From contig NVRR01000118.1 of the NCBI GenBank assembly GCA_002732675.1, positions 1 through 8,964 of the forward strand: a stretch of 8,964 nt of DNA. The letters are read 5' to 3'. The notes under the pieces were generated by a model. It did no database searches. It worked only from the letters and a program-made list of their open reading frames with translations, and was not told where the DNA came from. Position numbers and translations under genes: made by a program. Source of the stretch: Sneathiella sp. (lineage in GTDB: Bacteria; Pseudomonadota; Alphaproteobacteria; Sneathiellales; Sneathiellaceae). This document shows positions 1 through 8,200 of this stretch, in pieces. The stretch's first letter is position 1. The number at the start of each line of letters is the position of its first letter.

Positions 1-367
1 GCGCTCTCCCCGTGCACCCCTCAAGCCGATGGCGTAGATCAGGCATTGAGCCCGATCATACCATTTAAACATATCGCTGTTTAATCTCTCGCAAACATTG
101 GGCAGTTTGCATTGCCAGTCAGCGGGTTGTTCTCATCACCCATGCTGATCCAAGATCGTGAACTTGAGTGACGAATTGCATACAGTGAAAGCAATACACC
201 ATTCTGACATCATGTAAGATTCGTTTTGGTCTGGGTGCTCTTGGCTCACTTCATATCGAGCCTTAGATTTTTGGTTAGACAATGCATTACGCTGCCCTTG
301 AATCTACCATTCAGTGGATGTTCAGTTTAAGCGACTCACCATAGATATAAGTTAAAGAAGGATACGA
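1..367. other. Intergenic region without a recognisable gene
   Basis: All three plus-strand frames meet stops quickly and no plus-strand reading frame here looks like a protein. A minus-strand frame is open from 132 to the left edge, but it is short, and its only ATG (70-72) has no convincing ribosome binding site. I see no tRNA, rRNA, insertion-sequence end or CRISPR repeat. The only structure I can point to is a short AT-rich inverted repeat at 65-84, listed separately. The region may carry upstream control signals for the operon or the decayed edge of an older insertion. The sequence does not decide between these. Confidence 0.6.
65..84. repeat. Short inverted repeat, 7-bp arms
   Basis: TTAAACA (65-71) and TGTTTAA (78-84) are perfect reverse complements separated by the six bases TATCGC. 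No T-run follows on either strand, so this does not look like an intrinsic terminator. It could be an operator-like site, but arms this short and AT-rich can arise by chance, and the site lies more than 500 bases from the first large gene. Confidence 0.25.
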
Positions 368-460
368 ATGGATGAGTTTGGGGGAGCCGTACACTGTCAT
401 TCAACAGATACCGTCAGTGTTGCGTGTCGATCTTATAATGTGCCCACTGATGAAGATTGA
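368..460 (+). CDS. Possible small leader ORF, 30 residues
   Basis: An ATG at 368 follows a good Shine-Dalgarno stretch (AAGAAGGA, 355-362) by five bases, and the frame stops at the TGA at 458-460. The peptide begins MDEFGGAVHCHSTDTV and ends PTDED. It has no signal peptide or membrane segment, and I do not recognise it. Its stop codon overlaps a TTG codon at 457-459 that opens a second short frame (457-645) running 49 bases into the start of the large nuclease-NTPase gene, so a translational-coupling chain is conceivable. Equally, the AAGGA-ATG pairing could be chance in noncoding DNA. A -10-like TATAAT lies inside this ORF, which argues that it may not be translated on the main transcript. 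Confidence 0.22.
   Translation: MDEFGGAVHCHSTDTVSVACRSYNVPTDED
434..439 (+). promoter_or_regulatory. Candidate -10 box (TATAAT) for the operon
   Basis: A perfect sigma-70 -10 hexamer lies about 158 bases before the first large gene. No good -35 hexamer sits 16-18 bases upstream; the sequence there reads near CCGTCA. There is also no extended -10 TG. If used, transcription would start near 446 and leave a leader of about 150 bases before the ATG at 597. A promoter with so poor a -35 could need an activator or be weak. It is the best promoter-like signal I find in the leader. Confidence 0.3.
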
Positions 461-596
461 GGGAATTAAGGTTTACTGGGTTGCTGACTGCAAAAAATAA
501 TACCTGGCTTCAATTAAAGAATGGGTATTGGCCTACGGCTCCTCATAGCAATACTAATGATATGAGTTTCAATACAATGGATAAAACTGGGCGCGG
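461..596. other. Leader immediately upstream of the first large gene
   Basis: This AT-richer stretch has stops in the frame of the downstream gene at 498, 546 and 582, so the large gene cannot start further upstream. No strong Shine-Dalgarno precedes the ATG at 597; the bases before it read CTGGGCGCGG. A second short frame from a TTG at 457 runs through here to 645. The weak initiation context suggests low or controlled translation of the first large gene. Confidence 0.5.
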
Positions 597-3500
597 ATGG
601 CCAGAAAGAATACGCAAATGCTCAAAAAGCAACTTTCGAACCTAAGGGTCGCTCTATTATCCCTCAGGGCCACGGGAGCAGATGGATTTGAGGGGTTACT
701 TCGGATTACCCTTACAGAGCTAACGGGCATTCCTTTTAGGCTCGCGGCAAGTGGTTTGCAGGGTGGTATTGACGGAGATGCTGCGTTGCAGAGCGATGCT
801 GTGAGCTTCGAAGCGAAACGCTACACCGGGAAAGTTGATCGCAACGACGTCTTGAATAAGATCGCGGACCTCGCTCGCAACAACGGTGCTCCCGATAGAC
901 TTTGGATTCTTGGAGCAACAACTGAGATAAACACGCAACTCGCGTCTGCCATTCAAATTGATGGGGATCGTAATGCTATCTCAACACTAATCCTCGACTG
1001 GACTGCAGCTCCCCTACCCCTCCTTGCTGTTGCAGTTGTTGCCACTGGTGATGCCGCAATTGATTTTCTTATTGAGCATTTCGAGCCGAAGCCAGGTCGG
1101 AAGAAATATAACCGCAAAGAGCTCATCAAAGCCTTTCAGGCCATTTCGAAACACTCGGATTTTGACAGTCTGTTGCAGAGGTTAAAGTTAAACCTATGCG
1201 TTTCCGAACTGGCAAATGCGCGCTCAATTACGATAAACAAAGCATGGCGGAAAGACTTATTTGGATCTGCGGACATTGCCAGAGAAAGGCTTGGACAGGC
1301 CTTAGCTGTCGTTGCCCAACCCGTTTCGCCATCTTTGCGAATAGTTTTGCGGAAACAAGTAAGTGCGCAACTGCAGAACGAACGGGCTGTCATTCTTTCT
1401 GCTGGAGAAGGACAAGGAAAATCATGGTTAGCTGCACAAATTTGCATCGATCACAACGGTATTGCCCTTTTTGCTAGTGCGGAACGGTTTGATGGATTAG
1501 CGCCAAAGGATCTCGATAAATTTTTAATTGGCCTTTTCATCGAGCAGACTGGTGACGTGCCGAGTGAAGCAATCGAGTCGAGATGGCGTCATCGCCTAGC
1601 CGCTTGGAAGAGCATGCCACCGAAGTCGTCAGTGCTTGTTGTTGTTGATGGCATCAATCAAAGACAAAACCTTCAGTGGGATCGACTTTTAAATGGCTTG
1701 CTAGGCAGATTGGAAGAAATCGGAGGGCGGTTGATCGTAACCGTGCGCCCGCAGTTCTGGCATAAGGAAGTTGCTCCCGGATTGGCTTTCAAGCCACAGC
1801 TAATTGACGTGCCCGAATGGACGCCAAATGAACGTGATCAGCTGTTAACGCATTACGGTATCGAACTTAATTGGCTTGATGAAGCTACACTCCAAACACT
1901 CAGCAATCCTCGTCTACTTGGGGTCGCAGTGGCCACTCTGCCTCTTCGTGTCTCCTCAGCTTGGAAAGGGCTGACAACCGACAGACTTCTCATAGAACAT
2001 CTCCGGGCCTCTCAGCGCGAGTATTTCGAAGAAGAGAGTATGAAGAAGCTTACCAATCGCATCAGCGCTCATGCAAAAGAAGTACTGGAGCGAGCTAGCA
2101 CATCACCAAATGCGCTTCCTCAAAACTTCAAGAGCGACTCAACAGCTGTCATTGAGACACGCTTCTTTCATACCCTTCAGGGACCTGGTGATACATACGA
2201 GCTCCGCAATGAAGGGCTAACACTCGCTCTCGGTTATACCTTGGTTGATCAACTTTGGCAGGCACAGCGCTCCAGCTTTGATCTAACCGAGCGGATGACA
2301 CATCTCATCGATCCAATCCTTGCAATGGACCGAACAACTGATGTTGTGTTCGCAGCATTGATGGTCTGCGCGCTCGATCCAATACGTTTCGACAAAACTA
2401 TCTTTACCTCTCTTCTTGGTTCATTTTCTAACCTTCAGAACCTTAGCGATCAACGTTTTGAGGAATTCGTCGAAATCGTAAAGCACCAGCCTGGAGATTT
2501 TTTCAATACTTTAGGCGATTTCACCCTCGAAAGAGGACACCATATCAATCAAGATTGGTTCATCCATGCTGCATTCGAAATTGCAGCTACAGAAAATGGC
2601 AAACAGGTTGCTGAAGACGCCATTAATCGTTGGCTACACTGTTATAATAAAAACGCTGCCGAACACGCAAACCGCTATGCAAGGCACAATAACGCTGAAG
2701 ACGCGAAACAGCTTCAGCAAAGACAAAACGAAATCCAAGAAACTCTATCGTCCTTTTCATCGTTTGAAAAAGACTTGCTGGGACAGATGACAGAAGTCTC
2801 TGGGGAAGCCGGTTCCCTTTTTACTCTTGCACTCCAATTACTTGCGGGTCGCCCACTGGCTGGCTTTGCGGACAGCTTTGTTGCGATGGGGCTTGGGTTT
2901 TCGCTCGATAGCGGTGTGTGGCCGGCTCGCAAAGCCTTCATACATCTTACAACGTTCAACAGGGTGGATCGTGGTGCAGCGAAGGACGCGTTCCTGAACG
3001 CTATCAAAGAGCTCCAGTCCTCTGGCCCATCAATAACGGGTCAATGGACCATTGTACGTATGTTGTACGCAACGGGAGACAAAATAGCCGCAATCGAAGC
3101 CGAAGGACTTGCCAAAAAACTACAAGAAGGTTTGTCGCGATTCGAACCACCCTCACCAGATGAATGGAGACAAGCACAAGTTGCTGATCCAAACGCAACA
3201 CATCCTATCGATGTGGATGCTGGTTTGGGAAATTTTCGGGCGCAGGATAACAACAAAATATTGCAGTCTATGTTTCTTGGGGGAGAGGATCATAGCTATC
3301 GAAGTTTCCTCCCGGTTGCTTGCCGGTTTGAAGCGCGGGCAGCAGTTGAAAAAGGCCGCGAAATCCTGTCCGGTTTGCTCACAAGAACTGGTTTGCCACT
3401 GCGTCAGCTTATCTTCAACAGCCAGGATCACTCTCCATTAATGACGCGCGAGATGGCTGTTCAACTTGTCGCTCGGGTGCGTGATTGCCATATGGTTGAG

Positions 3501-5165
3501 ACCCTTGCAGAGCGGGAGCGCAGTACTTTGCGGTATTTTATATTCAATTACGCTGCATCTCATCTCACGGCATCAGAGCAGCTAGCTTGCATGGCTGACC
3601 CGGCATTTGGGCACAACTATATTCTTGATGTCATTCCCAGTCTGAAATTTCAGCAAACAGAGACCATCATTTCGACTCTCCAAATAGCATTAGATGAGGG
3701 TGATGAGGAAGCTGCCTACTGCATTCTTTCGACAGCTATTTACGGAGGCACCAATGCTAGCCCAGATTTGGAACCCCTCTTACTGCGCTGCCGTAGCGCT
3801 GCATTGTCAAAGCTTCGTGCAGTTACCTTTGATTTGGCAATCAGCTGTGATTTCAAGAAAATAAGAAAAGCACATATACAGTGTGAATGGTCAGCACACG
3901 ACGCGGGTAAAATAACCTTCGAAAGATGGTTTGGCTCTATCTTACGCATCGAAGCCTGCGCCAAAGGTGAACTTCCCGTAGATGAGATGCTCAAACGGAT
4001 CAATCGAGATACATGGTTCGCTGCCATTAATCGTTTGGGTGATGCGGTAGCCAAGCCGCTTGCAAAGTTATTTTTACTCGACTTGCAAAGTGCAATTGAA
4101 ATTACAACTTTACCGCTGCAACCTGCCATTGATATTTCTATCTCAACCGTCGAACCAATGTCCTATCCATACCTTTCGCTCAAAGATAAAACTCACGACC
4201 ATGGCCGTTTTCCGCCACAAAATAATATCAAAGACATTCTTGGTACCAACGAAGATTTCATTGAAAAACACGATCGCCTTCATGCGATCGTTGATGCGTT
4301 TTATAAGGAGCTCAAAGACTCAAATGCAGAGATTCTGGTGCAGCGGATTACAATACCAGACCTCAGGCTGCTAACTGGTGCAACCCCTACATTCCTTGAG
4401 GAGCTTCTAGACGTTCTGGAACAAGCCACAGACGCTCAGTTTATCTGGCTCAAAAATCTAGCTTTTGCGGTGGCTAACCTCCTATCGAGAGAGGCACCTG
4501 AACGAGCTATTGCCCTTTTCCAAAGGGCGTCAAAAACGAGAGGAGGTATTACATATGCCCTTGACGATGGTCTAACGATGGAACATGAAGCGATTTGGGC
4601 AAGCACACCATCAGAGGCAATGCATGAGCTCTGGCTCCAACGCCTTTTCAACTCTGATAATGATGCCACCCTTGCACGTGAGGTTCTCGCGGCAGAGCGA
4701 TTTGGTGCCGCGGCATTCATCAAGACTTCTGTTGAAGAGCTGGAAGCAAGTACATCAACACTCAATCAGGCCTATGCAATTTCCATCGCAGGATACTCAA
4801 GTCAAGGTGGAGGGCTTCTTGATGTCATCAAAAATCACATGGCTGATCAGGGGATAACCGGCGATGCAGCAAAGCATGCAAGGGCATCGCATGATACGGC
4901 TCAATGGTCCGAAAAATGGGTCAAAGACATGTGGGCTGCACAAACAGCAGAGGGTTTTTGGCGCTGTCTTATGATTGCAAAAACCAGTGTGGATGCGCGG
5001 ATATTACCTCAACCGGAGGCAGGCATTCAATGGAAATGTTACGTGCCACTTTTTCGTAGAGTCCGGGAGGCTGCGATAAAGGAGCATAACAAAAATCGAG
5101 AGAAGACACTTCTCGGCCGGGAAGCTCCCGATCCGATTTATCTCAAGCCTTTCGAAGGAGCATAA
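597..5165 (+). CDS. Nuclease-STAND-like NTPase, giant protein (component A)
   Basis: A 1522-residue cytoplasmic protein, probably an antiviral effector-switch of the STAND/Avs-like kind. Residues about 25-115 form a PD-(D/E)XK nuclease-like domain: E32 in GFEGLL, D59 in GLQGGIDGDA, and E72-A-K74 in FEAKRY, the canonical ExK end of restriction and Mrr-like nucleases. The P-loop NTPase spans about 255-450: Walker A A269-G-E-G-Q-G-K275-S, Walker B VLVVVD351 followed by GINQ, a sensor-like strand with R384 before QFW (386-388), and SNPRLL (436-441) as in NACHT/STAND modules. NEGL (538-541) ends the probable winged-helix part. The rest is alpha-helical with no repeat family I can name; its last 100 residues are tryptophan-rich. 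No signal peptide or clear membrane segment is seen. An in-frame stop at 582 limits the start to ATG 597 or ATG 618; both keep the nuclease. Architecture is well supported; nuclease activity and a defence role are inferred. Confidence 0.88.
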   Translation: MARKNTQMLKKQLSNLRVALLSLRATGADGFEGLLRITLTELTGIPFRLAASGLQGGIDGDAALQSDAVSFEAKRYTGKVDRNDVLNKIADLARNNGAPDRLWILGATTEINTQLASAIQIDGDRNAISTLILDWTAAPLPLLAVAVVATGDAAIDFLIEHFEPKPGRKKYNRKELIKAFQAISKHSDFDSLLQRLKLNLCVSELANARSITINKAWRKDLFGSADIARERLGQALAVVAQPVSPSLRIVLRKQVSAQLQNERAVILSAGEGQGKSWLAAQICIDHNGIALFASAERFDGLAPKDLDKFLIGLFIEQTGDVPSEAIESRWRHRLAAWKSMPPKSSVLVVVDGINQRQNLQWDRLLNGLLGRLEEIGGRLIVTVRPQFWHKEVAPGLAFKPQLIDVPEWTPNERDQLLTHYGIELNWLDEATLQTLSNPRLLGVAVATLPLRVSSAWKGLTTDRLLIEHLRASQREYFEEESMKKLTNRISAHAKEVLERASTSPNALPQNFKSDSTAVIETRFFHTLQGPGDTYELRNEGLTLALGYTLVDQLWQAQRSSFDLTERMTHLIDPILAMDRTTDVVFAALMVCALDPIRFDKTIFTSLLGSFSNLQNLSDQRFEEFVEIVKHQPGDFFNTLGDFTLERGHHINQDWFIHAAFEIAATENGKQVAEDAINRWLHCYNKNAAEHANRYARHNNAEDAKQLQQRQNEIQETLSSFSSFEKDLLGQMTEVSGEAGSLFTLALQLLAGRPLAGFADSFVAMGLGFSLDSGVWPARKAFIHLTTFNRVDRGAAKDAFLNAIKELQSSGPSITGQWTIVRMLYATGDKIAAIEAEGLAKKLQEGLSRFEPPSPDEWRQAQVADPNATHPIDVDAGLGNFRAQDNNKILQSMFLGGEDHSYRSFLPVACRFEARAAVEKGREILSGLLTRTGLPLRQLIFNSQDHSPLMTREMAVQLVARVRDCHMVETLAERERSTLRYFIFNYAASHLTASEQLACMADPAFGHNYILDVIPSLKFQQTETIISTLQIALDEGDEEAAYCILSTAIYGGTNASPDLEPLLLRCRSAALSKLRAVTFDLAISCDFKKIRKAHIQCEWSAHDAGKITFERWFGSILRIEACAKGELPVDEMLKRINRDTWFAAINRLGDAVAKPLAKLFLLDLQSAIEITTLPLQPAIDISISTVEPMSYPYLSLKDKTHDHGRFPPQNNIKDILGTNEDFIEKHDRLHAIVDAFYKELKDSNAEILVQRITIPDLRLLTGATPTFLEELLDVLEQATDAQFIWLKNLAFAVANLLSREAPERAIALFQRASKTRGGITYALDDGLTMEHEAIWASTPSEAMHELWLQRLFNSDNDATLAREVLAAERFGAAAFIKTSVEELEASTSTLNQAYAISIAGYSSQGGGLLDVIKNHMADQGITGDAAKHARASHDTAQWSEKWVKDMWAAQTAEGFWRCLMIAKTSVDARILPQPEAGIQWKCYVPLFRRVREAAIKEHNKNREKTLLGREAPDPIYLKPFEGA
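4270..4291. repeat. Intragenic hairpin with CGATCG-bearing arms
   Basis: ACGATCGC (4270-4277) and GCGATCGT (4284-4291) are perfect reverse complements around the six-base loop CTTCAT. Each arm also contains the palindrome CGATCG. The segment encodes HDRLHAIVDA in the C-terminal part of the first large gene. Arms of eight bases are expected a few times by chance in a window of this length, so a function is doubtful. Confidence 0.3.
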
Positions 5166-5193
5166 GCTGCACTGAAAATGGGTGAGAGTTGGT

Positions 5194-5198
5194 GAGGG
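5194..5198 (+). promoter_or_regulatory. Ribosome binding site of the second large gene
   Basis: GAGGG lies eight bases before the ATG at 5207, a normal Shine-Dalgarno spacing. A TAA at 5204-5206 directly abuts the ATG in frame, so translation cannot begin further upstream and the site supports 5207 as the start. The gap to the previous gene is only 41 bases and contains no hairpin followed by a T-run, consistent with one transcript. Confidence 0.65.
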
Positions 5199-5206
5199 CG
5201 CAATAA

Positions 5207-8200
5207 ATGACAAACAAACAGAAACCGAAAAAGCAAACAAACAGGAAATCAGTCATCGCAACGCGACGATCGACTGGAGGGACAGGCTTTGACTTCGAAG
5301 ATTGCGTCGCCGCGTGGCTTATCTTACAAGCGCTCACTGAACGCCCCCTTCCTATTAGCGGCCAGCCGAAACGGTTGCAAATGCAGACCGCTCCAATGCA
5401 CTGGGATATCGACGACATACTTTTAACCATGGAAGGTCAAGCAGGCGATAAGCGCTTGGCTGTCTCTTGCAAAGGCAATGTGCAGGTATCGGCAAATGGC
5501 CTGCCAAGCTCCTTCGCTAAGGAAGCTTGGAAGCTGTGGACCAAACCAAATAGCCCCCTTAATCGTACAACCGATATGATGGCGCTTGCGACACAGGGCA
5601 CGCATGCGGAATTTCAGAAAACATGGAGTGAAGTTAAGAGGATTGCTTCAGGTGTTGAGTTGACACTTGCCAAGGCGCAAATAGTAGGAAATCGGCGGTA
5701 TAAACGTGTGTTTGAAGCGCTAGAAGCTGCCGCAGACACCGCCATCGAGGATTCCGATGTGCTCGCCTTGATCCGCAGTTTGGAAGTGCTGCCATTTGAT
5801 TTCCAGCAAGTGCAATCGAAAGACGAGAAGGACGCAGTCAACGCTGCAAGGTCACTTCTTGCAGATGCATCAATGGAGGACGCGAAAAAGCTCTGGTCCA
5901 GTATCGTCGACCATGCGCGAAAAACGCGTCTTGGCAGTGGGACACTCGATTTTGGTAAGTTGCTTCGGTTTTTGCGTAGCAATTTTTCGCTGAAAGACTT
6001 TCCCAATTACGAAACATCGTGGCATCGCCTTCGTGCGTTTAGCGCGGAAGTCGAGAGCGCCATCGAAACGACTTTGCCTACCGGCGTAGCTCTCGACTTC
6101 GCATCAGAAAACGAATCTTTGCTAAAGCAACTTCAAACAAATCCATGTATTATAGTCTATGGCGAGTCGGGTACGGGTAAATCTGCCTTGGTGAAGACAT
6201 TTCTAAAAATGCATTTCCCAAAGGTGACCAGAGTTTCGCTTGCAGCCGAAATTCTTGAGCAAGCGCTCAACGAAGCTGAGCGTGTGCGCTTAGGGATCAT
6301 GCATCCTCTCCTACGCTTGCTCGAAGCGGCTGTGACATCAGAAAACTTTCTCATCATCGATGCGGCAGAACGGCTAACGCCTTCGGGTCGGATAAAAGTG
6401 CGGGAGCTCGTCAAGCAACTACTCGCTCTGGATGAGACAGAAACGACGCCGTTATGGCGCATCATCATTGTCGGGCAGACCGAGTTTTGGGCAAGCGGGG
6501 AATTGCAAAAAATTGCGGGCACACCGCAGCCGCCACACCAGGAGGTCCCCTTGCGACCGAACGGGGAGGTCGCATCAGTGCTGCGCGCAAGCCCAGGTCT
6601 GGAGTGGCTGGCGTCCCAGGGTGATACCTTGCAGGCTCTAACCAACCCGCGCACGCTAGCTTGGGTGATTCAGGCTGCTCCTGTATTCCATGATGGCAAC
6701 GCCGCAGTACCTACATCACTCGTCGCGATAGCCGAAAAGATATGGTCTCATTGGACAAAGGACCAAGTGGCACTCCAAGGCTTTTTGATGCGCCTTGCCA
6801 TACGCGACGCAGCTTTTGAACACAGCGTGCCTGTCAGTACCCTTGACCCAGCAGACGCCAAGGCATTCGACGAGCGACCACAGCAATGCCCAGTAAAACG
6901 CAATACCACGAACAACCACATTCAATTCAAGCATGACTTAGCGGCGGACTGGGTTCGGTTTCAACATTTAAAGGAAATAGCAACCGATACAGCGAAATGG
7001 GCGGCACATGCCGCGAATCCGCTCTGGACTGGGGCTTTGCGGATGCTGGGTCAGTTCCTGCTGCGCCAACCGTCAGGTTCGCGCACGGCATGGGATGATG
7101 CATTTGACGCAGTGCAAGTAGCTCCAGAAAGCTCACCATTGGCCGACGACATTTTGCTTGATGCACTGTTCCTTGATCCAACTGCATTGGTTTTTCTGGA
7201 AGAGCGGTCTGAACTACTCTTCGCTAACAACGGGCGGCATTTACAACGTTTGCTAATGCGGTTTGAACATATAGCTACTGTCTCTGATGTCATTCCAAGC
7301 AATGCAGGTTGGGCCAAAGGCTTTGAAACCCTTTTTGAGACGAAGTTCCGCACACCAACCTTTGGGCGGTGGCCTGCACTGGTAGTATTTTTGGACCGAC
7401 ACCAGGAGCGTGTGGCAAGCCTTCTTCTCCCGCAGGTGTCTCAACTTTGTGAGCGCTGGCTAACGACGATGCCACTCACCCTCAAGGATGGAACACCGTT
7501 TCCTTGTCGGTTGGAGCTTGCTAAACTCGCCCTCGCGACTGCGCGCGCCTTGCAACTGAGTATTGCAAAAAATGATATTTGGGCCAGCGTTAAGCGTGAT
7601 TTTTTTCAGGCAGCTTTCGCTGGTGCACATGATATTCCTGATGAGGTAGGGGCCTGGGCACTGGAGATGGCACAGCGCAATCCGATGCGTGCCGACATTG
7701 CTGAAAGACTGAGAGCGCACCGGCGGGATAAGGCAGCTGAACACCGTTGCGAGCTCGAGAATAACGCTGAGTACCGTGAACGCCACAAGAGAAAACGGAG
7801 TATCAGCGCTATCCCTTCAAGCCGACGCTTGCCACCTTGGGCTTTGGGGCCTCGGGAACCTGTCGATAACCGTTTCGCGGAAATTGTGCAGAGTTCTGTG
7901 ACGTTTCATTGTTTAATGAAAGTCAGACCAGCGATAGCGGCAGAAGTGTTATTAGCTGTTTTCATTGAGGGCGATCCAAAGGAAGATTTCAACTCATGCA
8001 GAGGGTTTCACGAGGAATTAGGGCTTACTTTTGACCATGAAGGCTATCCAACAGCCTATTGGAAAAGCCCGCTTTATTATTTTCTCTCTATTGATGCACC
8101 GATAGCACTTGCGACTATTTTGAAGCTTGTGTCATTTTGCACCGATCGTTGGGAGCAAGAGATCACCCGTCATCAGGGAAGTGAGCCACCGTCACTTTCA

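Noticed and set aside
1..132. Minus-strand open frame of 44 codons running off the left edge
   Set aside because: It is too short, its only internal ATG (70-72, complement) has no convincing ribosome binding site, and the translation matches no family I can recognise. A plus-strand frame is also open over 1-81, so there is no basis to choose.
457..645. 62-codon ORF with a TTG start, overlapping the start of the first large gene
   Set aside because: It has a non-ATG start with no good Shine-Dalgarno, an unusual composition and no recognisable domain. It is kept only as part of a leader-coupling idea, not as a gene.
1005..1080. Hydrophobic stretch in component A (about residues 136-160) as a membrane segment
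   Set aside because: It is broken by prolines and by Asp residues and lies between the nuclease domain and the linker. It reads as the buried core of a soluble domain rather than a transmembrane helix.
720..4857. Many short ORFs on both strands inside the first large gene
   Set aside because: They lie wholly within a long frame that has clear nuclease and NTPase motifs. None has its own convincing ribosome binding site or domain, so they are shadows.
5166..5206. Terminator or separate promoter between the two large genes
   Set aside because: The 41-base gap has no hairpin with a T-run and no -10/-35 pair, and it contains the ribosome binding site of the second gene.
6157..6654. 165-codon minus-strand ORF opposite the P-loop region of component B
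   Set aside because: The plus strand here encodes Walker A, Walker B and the sensor-like strand. The minus-strand translation is serine/arginine-rich, typical of an antisense shadow.
7600..7606. Run of seven T within component B as a possible phase-variable or slippage site
   Set aside because: The run is short, the frame continues normally through it, and no alternative product is suggested downstream.
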